A stretch of DNA of 64,000 nt. It comes from Toxorhynchites rutilus septentrionalis. Its lineage: Eukaryota; Arthropoda; Insecta; Diptera; Culicidae. Below are positions 10,935-22,236 of the stretch, one piece after another; positions within the stretch are counted from its first letter, which is position 1, and each line of letters begins with the position of its first letter. Below the pieces are notes generated by a model, which worked only from the letters and a program-made list of their open reading frames with translations, did no database searches and was not told the DNA's origin. The translations under genes were made by a program, and so were the position numbers. The stretch lies in assembly GCF_029784135.1 (NCBI RefSeq), contig NC_073746.1, forward strand, positions 104,222,661-104,286,660, in the 5' to 3' direction.

Positions 10935-12095
10935 TATAATGATACTACATCCCATTGAGAGATTAGATCTTCTTCACAATTTTTCGCCAATAGTCCCGAT
11001 CCATGGCTGCAGTTCTCCAACTCCCGGCTGCACCGATTCTTGCCAAGTCCTGCTCCACCTGGTTCAACCACCTCGCTCGCTGGGCTCCTCTCCTTCTTGT
11101 TCCTACCGGATTCGATGCGAACACCATCTTTGCAGGGCTGCTGTCCGGCAATCTTGCAACATGCCCTGCCCATCGCACTCGTCCAGCCTTGGCGACTTTC
11201 TGAATGCTGGGTTCGCCGTAGAGTTGCGCCAGTTCGTGGTTCATTCTCCTTCTCCATACTCCGCTTTCCTGTACACCACCGTATATTGTTCTGAGCACTC
11301 GGCGTTCGAAAACTCCAAGCGCTTGTGAGTCCTCTTCAAGCATCGTCCATGCTTCGTGCCCATAGAGAACAACCGGTCGAATTAGGGATTTGTACATGGT
11401 ACACTTCGTACGGGGTCGGAGTTTGTTGGACCTCAAGGATTTGCGGAGCCCATAGTAGGCACGACTTCCATTGACAATGCGTCTTCGAATTTCACGGCTG
11501 TTGTTGTTGTCAGTTGTTATCAACGAGCCAAGGTAGACAAATTCCTCTACCACCTCGAGCTCGTCGCCGTCGATCACAACACTACTACCAAGAAGAACTC
11601 TGTTGCGATCAGTCCCTCCAGCTAGCATGTATTTAGACTTAGACGCATTGATCCCAAGCCCAATCAGCCCTGCTTCGTGTTTCAGTCGGGTATACAAGTC
11701 GGCTACCGTCGCATGTGTTCTTCCGATTATGTCCACGTCGTCGGCGAAGCAGATAAACTGACTAGACTTGTTGAAAATCGCTGTTGAAAATCAGCTCTTT
11801 TTAGAGTCCCCGCTGGCACGAAGACAGTGATCAGCCGCCCCTAACATGGGGATCAGACGCTGTTTTGAGCCGCACCTCCATGGTGAACAGACGCTCGGAT
11901 AGGCCCCCTTCCCTGTCAGCATACGACCAAGATCCCACCGGGGTTGGTTACCCAATGTCACTATGGTTACTCGTACCCCAGCCGGTACCACGGGGAGGTA
12001 GGGATAGGAGTTACTGGACAGGAAGCTAAGGACCACGAATCCTCTACCAACGATTATCCTCTTACACGGTACATCAAATTGAATTGCAAACAAAC
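10935..12095 (-). mobile_element. Internally deleted RTE-type LINE
   Basis: Read on the minus strand, a leader segment (about 12095-11793) is joined directly to the last part of an RT ORF (11771-10963). The leader has the GC-rich character and wording seen in mosquito RTE 5' regions (for example GATCCCACCGG, CATGGAGGTGCGGCTC on the minus strand), but this is my recollection of the family and should be searched. The junction carries a 10-bp direct repeat, GTTGAAAATC, in plus-strand terms at 11770-11779 and 11783-11792. The endonuclease and most RT motifs are missing. Confidence 0.6.
10963..11771 (-). CDS. C-terminal part of RTE-type reverse transcriptase (truncated)
   Basis: The frame is open from about 11771 and begins just at the RT catalytic box FADDVDIIGR. 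It continues through the thumb-like FVYLGSLI block, then RPVVLYGHEAWTM and RVRWAGHVARL, RRRGAQRARW to the stop. This succession without RNase H is usual for RTE-clade LINEs. About 270 codons are intact, with no internal stop. The palm motifs before FADD and the endonuclease are absent, so it cannot be active. GC content is clearly higher than in the flanks. Confidence 0.75.
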
Positions 12096-14210
12096 GAGAC
12101 CGTTTACCAAAAGGGGAAACTTTTCATCCATGTTAAAAAAAACCCTCGAGAAGTTGATTTTCGAAAGCAACCATTTCGCCCGACAGGTCGACAGGAGCTG
12201 CAGTGAAACTACATACCGTTTAATTAATTTACTTTTTCAGCGCCGGCAAATGTGTTAACCGTGTTGAGCCGTGTTTACTAATTCGGCCGCATTTAGATGA
12301 ATGCATGTGCAACATCGCTTCGCTACATCCTTTGTGCGGATGCCTGGATGCCTCATTCAAACAACGCGCAACGCGATTCAATTGTTGTGAGTTTTAGTTG
12401 GTTTCTAGCTCGAAGTCATTCTCTGTTTGGAATCAAAAGGATCTCTACAATCTGCAGATTAGATTTGTCCCGAACAAACAAATACTTCGTGCTCGAGTAT
12501 GTTCCCAGATTTTCCAGCGTTTGTTTGCATCGATTCAATTGATACGATGGGGGGGGGGGGTGGCTTTTTCTGTATATCTGAAGCCGGTGCATTATTCTCC
12601 TGGGGATCATCTCCCGGGGGAATGAAATGTGGACCGATTTGAATAAAACATGGCGAAATTTTCAAAGCAATAGACGAAATGAATTATTCAGCAACAGATC
12701 GCTCACATGGGTCTAGATTTTGAGGTTGTATTGAAAACAACCATATTTGATTTGTTTCCGTAACATGCAATGCAATGAAAGTGGGTATGAATATACTGTT
12801 TTACCGACAAACACAAAAGTATTTACGAATCACCCACCACACGCAATGCGGGGCGGCAGCTCATGTCTTGTGCAAATTTCGCCCTCCCCACTATTTACCC
12901 AATTCATTGAATTCCTCCAAATTCTGCCGTCCCATACATTATGGCCCAGCAAACTGTTGAACAAAAGTCGATGGCTCTCCGCGGAAAAAGGTCGTTTAGT
13001 TAATGCTACCCGTGAATGATTCATTTGTGTAATATCCCATCCGAATGGATGGTTCGGAGGTTTCAGACAGAAACACTTATTCGCGCCGCTTTCAGTGCTA
13101 GCAGGTTACACCACAATGCGTTAAATTTCTAGTAACACCCATGTGGAAAATTCCGTGGGACGGAATGGAGCTTTCCCGAAATTATCGTATTTTTCATCCT
13201 ACGAGATAGTAAAATATACAGATTGAGCAGACTGTGTTCGGAATTTGCATTGAAATTGAATGGAAATTAACATACCGTCTGAATGAATGTACCTACTAAG
13301 TTTCCAACGAATTACAGTTGGGCTACTTTTTGATATGAGGAAGTGCCGGGACAGAATCTTATTTGTTCGTTTTTAAATTATTGCAGCACATACGCATAAA
13401 TTATTCTACGTTAACATTGAAATAAGAGTTTAGTTACCGAAGCAAACCGTACCCAACTTAACTGGATGAAAGAAAGAGCTTTCAAAATTTATTCGTCCGT
13501 TTTTGAGGGGTTTAAAAGGTACCGTTTTGGATAGTGAATAAATATCGCATTATCTGTGATTATGCGTTTGGTGTCGAAGAAATGATTGTAGAACGGTATC
13601 CTTGCCGAAATATGTAGCCCTACGTAAAAAAAGTAAGATGAAAAAATAAAAAAGAGAACCGTCGCTCTTTCTAAGGTGTTGCCTTTCTTGAATATTTGTT
13701 AAGCCCAAATTTATTCTTCTTGATGTGAGTTGTTTTCAAGTATATTCTTGACATGTGTCTTTATAATAAAACTTTTACTTAACCTCCTCTCCACAAGCTG
13801 TGTCTGCGAAACTTCCGACACGGTGAGACAACACCGAACAAAATTCGTTGAAATTATTTGTTTTTCATCATTTTTTTCACTGGTGGAAACATTAAAGCCA
13901 TGTGCGATTGAATGCAAGTTAGAGAACAACAGACACTATGTTGGCAATCAAATAGTCAATACCGCACATACCATAACTCGTCCCACTATGCACCGTCTAT
14001 ACCACTCAAGGTGTGATCGTTCAACCAGAAAGTTGTAAGCCGTCGGATAAAAGTTTTTTTTTCCTGGAACAGCATTTTCCCTTTGATGCTGTCGAGATGA
14101 AAGAAAAATAGTACACTCTCGTAGAGTTTCCCTTCGACTTATAATGGAACTAATCCTGTAGTAATTGAATCTGTTTTATTTGATGTTTTGTGCTACTTCT
14201 TATTTCCAGG
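12096..14210. other. No gene seen; G-run at about 12548-12560
   Basis: Mixed sequence without TE signatures or long ORFs. It contains a run of about 11-13 G followed by TGGC. This is one of the more host-like stretches and may be intronic. Confidence 0.4.
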
Positions 14211-14297
14211 CGGCTGGCCTTACTTCTTGGAAGAGTGGCCCCAGGCATTAATGACAGGCGAGTTCGTTAATGAAACCCAAGAGGAATCATATTGAGA
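14211..14297 (+). other. Possible host terminal exon after a strong 3' splice site
   Basis: A pyrimidine-rich tract ending TACTTCTTATTTCCAG (to about 14210) precedes about 85 bases open in two frames. One frame reads GWPYFLEEWPQALMTGEF and stops at 14295-14297. The other reads RLALLLGRVAPGINDRRVR and stops earlier, near 14270. No family is recognised. No upstream exon was found in the window. The splice-site quality and lack of repeats make it worth flagging, but a chance match is possible. Confidence 0.25.
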
Positions 14298-14600
14298 GAT
14301 ATGTGCGTACTTGTGCGAGAAATCACCATGCGTAAAAATGTGCAATTGGATATTCCTTATTATGTTATAATCATATAGGACATTCATTTCCATTTCGTGA
14401 CTCGGAATATAAAACTCTGACAGCTCTCAAAATCTTGATGTCATCCAATTTATGATTTGTCCTCTCTCAGAAAAATAGGATAAATCGAAAAAAAATATCC
14501 TTATATTATGTCTAAGCAGTCTGTTGCGTACAACATTCGTCGATCGCCGCACCTACTTATTAACAACATTGAGACAGCAGCGCGTTGTGTTGTGAAATTA

Positions 14601-15092
14601 CAGGGGTACGACTAAAACGTCAAATCCCTCATATTGCCAGTGTACCCAATATTGCAGTGGTTCACTGACATTTTGGTTCTATCAATTACTGTTGTTTACA
14701 ACTCGGTCCGATTATATAGTCGAATAGTGGCTAACTTTAAACTCCATGTTAAATGTGAACACCTCCATGTGAAACCGAAATATAAAAATCGCTCATGCAG
14801 TTGGAATAAAGCAGCGCATTTTTCGTTTTCAATCCTCGTAAATGATATGTTGGTAAACAAATGACGCCATATTGATTTTGACAGCCGGGTGACGTCTTTA
14901 GAGAACCCCCATTGAACTGACAGGAGCCAACATATTGGGTATCCCACTGACATTTTCCCTTTGTTTTCATATGAATTGGGTATCCCACTGACAGTTCTGC
15001 TTGAGATTTTGCTAACGATCCTAGCATCAATCATAGCACCCGGCTGGATTTTGATTTTGGGTAGCCTATATTCAAATGATATCTAACCCCTG
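14601..15092. mobile_element. hAT-type MITE with 8-bp target duplication
   Basis: The element begins CAGGGGTACGAC and ends, read inward, CAGGGGTTAGAT. It is flanked by a perfect 8-bp duplication TGAAATTA at 14593-14600 and 15093-15100. An 8-bp duplication with CAGGG-type ends points to hAT. The interior has a repeated TTGGGTATCCCACTGACA unit (about 14935 and 14978). No transposase is present. The perfect duplication suggests a fairly recent insertion. Confidence 0.78.
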
Positions 15093-15100
15093 TGAAATTA

Positions 15101-15728
15101 CGATGCACGATTGTACGCATCGCAACCAACTTCACAATACAACGTGACATTTGATACAGAAAAGGTAGCCATTGAAATCGTTCTTGAACTGATAGATTGG
15201 ATAATTATTGAAAGAAGTTAAAATGAATCGGAAAATTATTAAATAGTGAATTATTAGACAATAATTGGAAGATATTTTCATGGGATAATTTAATTGAAGT
15301 GAGGCTTAAATTGTATTCTACATTTAAAGCAGGTTAAAAGAGGTGTTTCTTACATTCAGATCCGGGTAGCGAGTATTTGAAACCCACTAAACGTAAGTCG
15401 TTATTTACTTACGATATGTAATGATGAGAGAGTAAAAAATGTTTTGTAAATTCTAGGAGAATTTTAACCGTTGCCCGAGCGGTTCTCAAATATCCGCGTT
15501 AAATTCCCGGAAGTCGTTTCATTTTGTTGCGGAAGCAACAAAGTCATTAAAGAATATGTCCTCGGAAGAATTTTTTAAAATCTCCTTTTTTGGCGAGTTA
15601 TAGCAATATTAGTGAAGCGGTATTCAATCTAGTACGTCGTTGACTCAAAACTTTATACACGTTTCACTCGAAACTACTTTTCCCAAACTGGAGTACATGA
15701 TATCTCAAGTTATACTGAATCGATATAA
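15101..15728. other. No gene seen
   Basis: AT-rich sequence with no clear ORF or repeat boundaries between the hAT MITE and the mariner. Confidence 0.4.
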
Positions 15729-15730
15729 TA

Positions 15731-16986
15731 GGAGTACCGGTAAGTTTCTTCGTTTTGTTTCAAAAATTAATGCTTTATTCTGCAAAAATGGTTACTAATT
15801 TAATATTCAAAGTATTGCCCATCGCTAGTCGTAACTTTTTCCCATCTTTCTCTGGCAATTCACGGATTCCTTTGTGGAAATAATCGGCCGGTTTGTTGGC
15901 TAACCACGAATCGATCCAATTTTTGACTTCATCAAAATTGGAGAAATCCTGGTCAACCAGGCCATGTTGCATCGATCGAAAAAGGTAGTAATCGGACGGA
16001 GCAATGTCTGGAAAATATGGCGGATGGGATAGGACCTCCCATTTCGGCGTTTCCAAGTATGTTTTGACCGATTTCGCGACATGCTGCTGAGCATTGTCGT
16101 GCTGCAAAATAACTTTATCGTGTCTTTGCTCGTATTGTGGCCGTTTCTCCTTCAGTGCACGGCTCAAACGCATCAATTGTCGTCGGTAGAGATCCACCGT
16201 AATGGTTTCATTCGGTTTTAGCAGCTCATAGTACACCACATCCAGCTGGTCCCACCAAATAGACAGCATAACCTTCTGGCCGTGAATATTCCGCGCGGCC
16301 GTCGATGTTGATGCATGGCCGGGGTTTCCATACTTTCCCCGACATTTAGGATTGTCGTAATGGACCCACTTTTCATCGCCAGTAACGATTCGATGCAAAA
16401 ACTCTTACTTTTATGCCGTTCGAGCAGTTGTTCGCACGTGAAAAAACGGCGTTCGACGTCTCGTGGCTTCAATTCATACGGCAATGTCCCAATGTCCTAT
16501 CCTTCGGATCATTTCCATTGCTTTTAAACGATCGGATATGGTTTGCTGAACTACTCCAAGTGTATCTTGATTGAGTAAAGCCTTCAATTTTTCATCTTTA
16601 ATTTTTTTTGCGGTCCGGAACGTTCTTCGTCTTCCAAGTCAAAATTACCACTTTTAAATCGTGCAAACCACGTCTGACACGTCCGCTCAGTTGGAGCGTG
16701 GTCACCATTCACCACTTCCACCAAAATGCGATGACTTTCCGCTGCTTTTTTCTTCATATTGTAGTAATGAACTAACACTCCCCACAAAAACACTCTCGTT
16801 GGTACGAAATTCGACATATTCGAACTGGCAAAAAACTATGTTGTTTACGCTTCAACTTTTTGACATATACTGAAAAAGACGCGCAATGACAGTAGCTTTC
16901 CAAAGAATGTCTGGAAATTTGATTCACTGGAATAATAATCAAGTCACGCCATCTGTTGTAAAACCGAAGAAACTTACCGGTACACC
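15731..16986 (-). mobile_element. Complete mariner element (DD34D), 1256 bp
   Basis: The left end reads GGAGTACCGGTAAGTTTCTT and the right end, read inward, GGTGTACCGGTAAGTTTCTT: inverted repeats of at least 22 bp with one mismatch. TA duplicates flank it at 15729-15730 and 16987-16988. The length fits canonical mariners (about 1.3 kb). It encodes one broken transposase on the minus strand. Confidence 0.9.
15800..16817 (-). pseudogene. mariner transposase, Mos1-like, frameshifted
   Basis: The start at 16817 lies just inside the terminal repeat. The N-terminal helix-turn-helix region (KKKAAESHRILVEV, TCQTWFARFKSGNFDLED) is followed by a frameshift near 16605-16620. A later part (RDVERRFFTCEQLLERHKSK) follows and there is another one-base shift at the T-run near 16397-16402. 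The catalytic domain is then intact: D in TGDEKW, D in LQHDNA, and D in IAPSDYY exactly 34 residues after the second, i.e. DD34D. A final shift near 15855 displaces the last residues; the expected frame ends with the stop at 15800-15802. At least three lesions make it inactive, but all catalytic residues remain. Confidence 0.85.
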
Positions 16987-16988
16987 TA

Positions 16989-17427
16989 ATATTTCAAATT
17001 TGGTATGAATATTTTTTATACATCTCTCTTTCGCATAAATCAGTGAAAAACATAAACTTTTTCAATTTGACTATTTTTGAAAAATTGAAATCGCCATCAA
17101 ATGCGAACCAAAATTTTGTTTGTATTTTCAAACTGCCGCCATTTTGATTAGGTACTGCAGAGAGCAGAGAGGAACACATGTATTCTTGGCATGGAGGCTG
17201 GTTTCGACGCATGCAGCGGGTTTTGCATCAGTGTAGAATGGGGAGCGTGTTCTTCATTGACCCCTAGAACGATGGTTTGTTTTCAGTCAACACTGCATGG
17301 CGGCGTGGATGTATACAGTTTGCATTATAACGGTAGCTAGAAGCATGCACACAAGAATAGCAAAGCAATAGACTCGATACGACTTACAGATGCTGCTCTA
17401 AAAAAAGCATCAAACCTCAATAAGTTT
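16989..17427. other. No gene seen
   Basis: AT-rich then mixed sequence. CAAACTGCCGCCATTTTGAT near 17130 recurs at about 20477. This suggests a dispersed repeat whose limits I cannot set. Confidence 0.35.
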
Positions 17428-18900
17428 ATTTTATTTTTTTTTTATAAATTCGTTTATTTTTACAGGCTCAGTTGCATAAGTTTAAAGGAGCCGAAATCTT
17501 AAATATATTTTTAACACTATATATATGAACAATTTTCTTAAATCTATGGTTAGTAATGTGGGAAACCGATTACTCACGGTGAACTCGAGATTAGAAGGGT
17601 GACATATTTTTCTCAGGAAAAGGATGGGGTATAAGGAAATTATTACAATGTTGATAATCACACACACTCAATTCTTAAATCTATTCGTACATCTATTGTG
17701 AATTTACATTTCATTCTCCTGTTTATAGCAAGCGGACCAATTACTCACAAAGGAAGAAATGGAGGGTATAAGGATGTAAGGATAATCACACACGAACATC
17801 GATAGATTTAAGGAAAACATATATTTGGGACATGTAATCAAGGTCTAACCGAGCCAACACATCTCTCACCGGCACATTGGGCTGCCTTCCTCTAGCCCGA
17901 AGGGAGTTCTCTAAATTCGATCTGGCAACAAGATACACCTCACACGACCAAACAACGTGTTCGATGTCGTGGTAACCTCGGCCACAAACGCAGATATTGT
18001 TGCCGGCCAGATTGAAACGAAAGAGTAGCGCGTCTAACGAACAGTGATTGGACATGAGTCGGGAGAAGGTGCGAATAAAGTCCCGACTCAAGTCCAGACT
18101 TTTGAACCATGGTTTGAGGCTAACCTTAGGGATAATCGAGTGAAGCCACCGGCCCAATTCACCTTCGTTCCATTTGCGTTGCCAGTTAGCGATGGTATTT
18201 TTACGGACCAAAGAGTAAAATTCATTGAAGGCGATTTGACGCTGATAAATATCGCCTTCAATCGCACCTACCTTTGCTAATGAGTCAGCCCTCTCATTAC
18301 CCGGAATTGAGCAATGAGAAGGGACCCACACAAAGGTAATGACATAACAGCGTCTGGATAAAGCACTCAAATTTTCTAGTATTCTCTCAAGGAAGTACGG
18401 CGAGTGCTTTTCCGGCCTCACTGAACGGATAGCTTCGACAGAGCTAAGACTATCCGTTACAATGTAATAGTGTTCAACAGGTCGTGAGGCGACGCTGTCC
18501 AGCGCCCAATGAATTGCTGCCAATTCAGCAATATACACTGAGCAAGGATTCTGAAGACTGTGTGAGGTGCTAAAAAATTCGTTGAACACTCCAAATCCTG
18601 TGGACTCGTTTATAGTGGACCCATCAGTAAAGTACATATTATCACAATTGATACCCCCATACTTTTCATCGAAGATCGTTGGAGCGATCCTCGATCGTTG
18701 GTAATCTGAATATCCATGGATATCTTGCTTCATGGACAGATCAAAATGCACAGAGGAATTGATGTAGTCAGGGAAACAAACACGGTTGGGAATATACGAA
18801 GAAGGATCAACCTGCATGGAGATGAATTCATGATATGAGCTCATGAATCCTGAATGAAAATTTAGCTCCATTTTTTCCATTCAAGGGGTTCAGGGTGGTG
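17428..18900 (-). mobile_element. 5'-truncated I-type LINE
   Basis: Minus-strand element containing the RNase H ORF and a 3' untranslated region ending near 17428-17440 at a T-rich tract (A-rich on the element strand). A comparable T-rich tract ends the LINE at 59585. There is no RT upstream, so it is 5' truncated near 18900. Confidence 0.7.
17786..18880 (-). CDS. RNase H domain of I-type LINE (truncated ORF2)
   Basis: An uninterrupted 364-codon frame. Catalytic acids are seen in MYFTDGS (D), IAELAAI (E), IVTDSLSS (D) and NERADSLAK (D). The C-terminal Cys/His cluster CVCGRGYHDIEHVVWSC is present. The first 40 residues correspond to the RT-RNase H connection seen in the longer copy (SSVHFDLSMKQDIHG). 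An ATG at 18880 follows from chance truncation and is not a native start. It shares domain layout with the ORFs at 3-983 and 60103-61140. Confidence 0.85.
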   Translation of the reverse strand: MEKMELNFHSGFMSSYHEFISMQVDPSSYIPNRVCFPDYINSSVHFDLSMKQDIHGYSDYQRSRIAPTIFDEKYGGINCDNMYFTDGSTINESTGFGVFNEFFSTSHSLQNPCSVYIAELAAIHWALDSVASRPVEHYYIVTDSLSSVEAIRSVRPEKHSPYFLERILENLSALSRRCYVITFVWVPSHCSIPGNERADSLAKVGAIEGDIYQRQIAFNEFYSLVRKNTIANWQRKWNEGELGRWLHSIIPKVSLKPWFKSLDLSRDFIRTFSRLMSNHCSLDALLFRFNLAGNNICVCGRGYHDIEHVVWSCEVYLVARSNLENSLRARGRQPNVPVRDVLARLDLDYMSQIYVFLKSIDVRV

Positions 18901-19480
18901 TGGTTGTATGTTTTACTGTTCTCTGTTTTTATTTGTTGCTCGTGTGATTGTTGTCATATGGATTTGTTTCTTGACCTGCAGGTTTGTTTATTTGTTACGT
19001 GGTAGGCCTGTTCTGGTGTGTGGGTGTGTATAATTTTTGATCGTACGTTGTGTCATGCTGTACATACAGATATCCAGTGAATGCCTTCTGGTTGTGTGGG
19101 TGTGCGAGGGAGGTGACCCGATCTGGTATGTGTCACTTGTGTGTGTTCGTGTATATGTTCTGGGGATATAAGTGGAGTGCCGAACCAGCCAGGGGTGTTG
19201 AAAGTAAAAAAAGAAGGGGAAGCGTCTCGTGTTCCGCTAGGTGGATGCTGTATTTCTCCGGCGCGTATATAGGGCACATAAAGTGTTGAGTAGTTTTCGT
19301 GCTCAACAGAACGGAGGCTCGTTAGATCTTTAATTGTTTGATTCCTTAATTCTTTGATACTTTGGTTCCTTTATTCTTGGTTTCGTTCATGCTTTAGTTC
19401 TTTAATTCTGCAGTTCTCTAATTGTTGAATTCTTTAATATTTAATTGGTTAGTTCTTCAACTCTTTCATTCTTTAATTTT
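18901..19480. other. T/G-rich unassigned DNA
   Basis: Contains many TGTGTG-like words and, from about 19320, loosely repeated 'TTCTTTAATT' phrases (TTTAATTCTGCAG, TCTTTAATATTTAATT). No coding signal. Confidence 0.4.
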
Positions 19481-20130
19481 TTATAAATGGTACGTTCAAT
19501 GATCAACGAGGTATATTGCCGGTGCAATTAGTTTTAGACGAGCTCTCGGTGATATTCTCAGGACTCCCAAATATAGGTCTCCCAAGTCGCATTTGGAGTT
19601 TGATAAGGTGTGTGTGCGATGAATGGCGATATATGTTTCTAGACTTATTAGTTCTAAAGGAGTTTTCGGTTACCTTCTCAGGTTTCTAAAATAACCCCTA
19701 TGCCGTCGCGATTAAAGTTCAATAAAAAGTACACTTGTTAATTAATGCAATGTATCTCTCAGTGACCTTCTCAGGTTCCCCAAATATAGTTTGTTAAGAA
19801 TACTCATGATGAAATACGATGTATAATTTGGTTTATTAGTTTTACAGAAGTTTTCCCGGTTACCTTATCAGGTTTCCTGAAAAAAAACTTCCCCGCTACG
19901 ATTGGACTTCTATAAAACCTACATGCGATGAATAACGAAATATATCAGCGAATCGATTGATTTTAGAAGAGTTCTCTCGGTGACCTTCTCAGGTTTCCAA
20001 AATATAACTCTTCGCCATTGCAATTGGATTCAGATTAAAAGAACGTTCGATGAAAATGGAATATATAACACGTCCAATTTATTTTATAGGTTTTCCTTCT
20101 CAGGTTACCTAAAGATAAAATCGTCAATAG
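19481..20130 (+). repeat. Tandem array of about six diverged 95-120 bp units
   Basis: The phrase CTCGGTGACCTTCTCAGGTT (variants) recurs at about 19554, 19674, 19768, 19866, 19985 and 20095. Each is followed by a CCCAAATATA-like word and a GATGAATGGCGATATAT-like word. Unit lengths vary through deletions. It lies next to the truncated LINE, but whether it is part of a larger element is unknown. Confidence 0.65.
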
Positions 20131-20776
20131 TTCACGTTACACAATCACATCACTTACCACAGTGAATCCTGATTCTTGCCTCTCCCTACTAACAACTATC
20201 CCTTCCATGATATTCGCTAGGGAACCACGCTATAGAGGCGACCCTTCTGGCCTTCGGGCGGCGAATATCATACTAATATTCTCTTCCCCTGGTGACTGTA
20301 AGGACGTGGCCGGCGTCGTTATTGACCATTTAAAGCTTGAATCGCCGAAAATTGCACAACGAGAATGATTTGCTAGTCCCAAGCGTCATTCTGTGTGTTC
20401 TTTGTGCAATTTGGTTGGTTCAGGTCAATCACGGAGAGCAACTACGAATTGTACAGTCTACCCAAGCTCAAGCTCAAACTGCCGCCATTTTGATTAAAAG
20501 TATTTTTCGGGCTTGTACGAGGTTCATAACATAGCCTCTTCACTGATTAATAATCTACTAGTTTTTTCTTTGTCACGGATAAACGGAAGAGTTGAAATCG
20601 TGTACGCCAGGAGTCTGTTCATTTAGATCCTCCACACTTCACACTTGGAAAACACCTAAGTGGTACGAACTCAATCTACTTCATTTTCAAGCAAATTGTA
20701 CTTGTCCTGACATCATTGCACACAAAAGAAACGATACGATTCTTCACGATAAATGAAAAATTGCATTCATTTACTA
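20131..20776. other. No gene seen; GC-richer patch at about 20165-20340
   Basis: The patch has GTAAGGACGTGGCCGGCGTC; a similar AAGGACGTGGCC occurs at 10720, so it is probably a repeat fragment. No protein family recognised. Confidence 0.35.
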
Positions 20777-20778
20777 TA

Positions 20779-22076
20779 AAGGGTGTGTCACATCAAATAG
20801 CATCACGGAAAAAACGCTGTAGAAATTCGCCCAGTAGACCGATCCTTTTGAAAATTTTAGACAGTAAAATAAAAACTATTAAACAACTTTTGGCATTTTC
20901 TTTTTATTCATACTTCGAGCCCAAGCCCGTATGCTCGCACCTTCCTCTTTACCCCGTCCATAAGGTTCTGTACAACGTCAGGTTGTAGTTTTTTTTAACA
21001 GAAATCCATTTTCTCTTGAAGTCCGCCTCCGATTTGACAACTTTTGGGTTCTTCCGGAGGGCCTGCTTCATAATCGCCCAATATTTCTCTATTGGGCGAA
21101 GCTCCGGCGCGTTGGGCGGGTTCATTTCCTTTGGCACGAAGGTGACCCCGTTGGCTTCGTACCACTCCAACACGTCCTTTGAATAGTGGCACGAAGCGAG
21201 ATCCGGCCAGAAGATGGTCGGGCCCTCGTGCTGCTTCAATAGTGGTAGTAAGCGCTTCTGTAGGCACTCCTTAAGGTAAACCTGCCCGTTTACCGTGCCG
21301 GTCATCACGAAGGGGGCGCTCCGCTTTCCGCAAGAGCAGATCGCTTGCCACACCGTGTACTTTTTGGTAAACTTGGATAGTTTCTGCTTGCGAATCTCCT
21401 CCGGAACGCTGAATTTGTCCTCTGCGGAGAAGAACAACAGGCCCGGCAGCTGACGAAAGTCCGCTTTGACGTAGGTTTCGTCGTCCATTACCAGGCAATG
21501 CGGCTTCGTCAGCATTTCGGTGTACAGCTTCCGGGCTCGCGTCTTCCCCACCATGTTTTGCCTTTCGTCGCGGTTAGGAGCCTTCTGAACCTTGTATGTA
21601 CGCAGGCCCTCCCGCTGCTTGGTCCGCTAGACGAATGAACTTGACAAATTCAGCTTATTGGCGACATCCCGGACCGAACTTCTCGGATCACGTCTAAATT
21701 GCTTAACTACGCGCTTGTGATCTTTTTCACTGACGGAGCATCCATTTTTGCCGTTCTTCACCTTCCGGTCGATGGTTAGGTTCTCGAAGTATCGTTTTAG
21801 TACTCTGCTGACCGTGGATTGGACGATTCCCAGCATCTTACCGATGTCCCGATGTGACAACTCCGGTTTCTCGAAATGAGTGCACAGAATTAATTCACGA
21901 CGCTCTTTTTCGTTCGACGACATTTTTCCAAATTTACGAAACATTTACAGTGAAGCATGGCCAACGTGATCTATACACTCTTATCTGATTATAAGCGAAA
22001 GCTGAAAATATAATTCCTAAAAATTAAATTTCTACAGCGTTTTTTCCGTGATGCAATTTGATGTGACACACCCTTT
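20779..22076 (-). mobile_element. Complete ITmDD37E element (mosquito Tc1/mariner), 1298 bp
   Basis: Inverted repeats of about 49 bp with one mismatch: left AAGGGTGTGTCACATCAAAT, right (read inward) the same 20 bases, both continuing GCATCACGGAAAAAACGCTG. TA duplicates lie at 20777-20778 and 22077-22078. It encodes a near-complete transposase on the minus strand. Length and signature fit the ITmDD37E family described from mosquitoes. Confidence 0.9.
20907..21944 (-). pseudogene. ITmDD37E transposase with one stop and one frameshift
   Basis: The N-terminal half (start 21944) has two helix-turn-helix-like segments (LSHRDIGKMLGIVQSTVSRV; KDHKRVVKQFRRDPRSSVRD). An in-frame TAG at 21627-21629 interrupts it; the same frame then continues through the catalytic core. 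Catalytic residues: D in VMDDETYV, D in FWPDLASCHY, and E in RPIEKYW, 37 residues after the second D. A one-base shift in the A-run near 20990-20997 displaces the last 27 or so codons; the expected stop is at 20907-20909. Two lesions only, so decay is slight. The transposase would bind the terminal repeats and insert at TA. Confidence 0.85.
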
Positions 22077-22095
22077 AATATTATACATTTACTAT

Positions 22096-22236
22096 GCCGG
22101 CCGTTCTTGACATTATCGGGAAATTACAACCTCATCGATAGTTCTCATAGGCTCTCGACTCTGTTCCCTCACTGTCATGAAATTTCATAGTATAAAATGA
22201 GATTGTAATTTCCCGATAATGTCAAGAACGGCCGGC
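22096..22236. repeat. 141-bp hairpin with 34-bp perfect arms
   Basis: GCCGGCCGTTCTTGACATTA begins the left arm (22096-22129); its exact reverse complement ends the right arm (22203-22236). Imperfect pairing continues a few bases inward. It starts 20 bp from the ITmDD37E right end. No clear target duplication. It is a very small MITE or a transcribed hairpin. Confidence 0.7.

Noticed and set aside
10939..11328. Plus-strand ORFs opposite the RTE reverse transcriptase
   Set aside because: Shadows of the minus-strand RT frame, which has recognisable motifs.
12548..12560. Poly-G tracts (also 41646-41658) as functional quadruplex sites
   Set aside because: Single homopolymer runs without a four-tract arrangement; may be slippage or sequencing effects.
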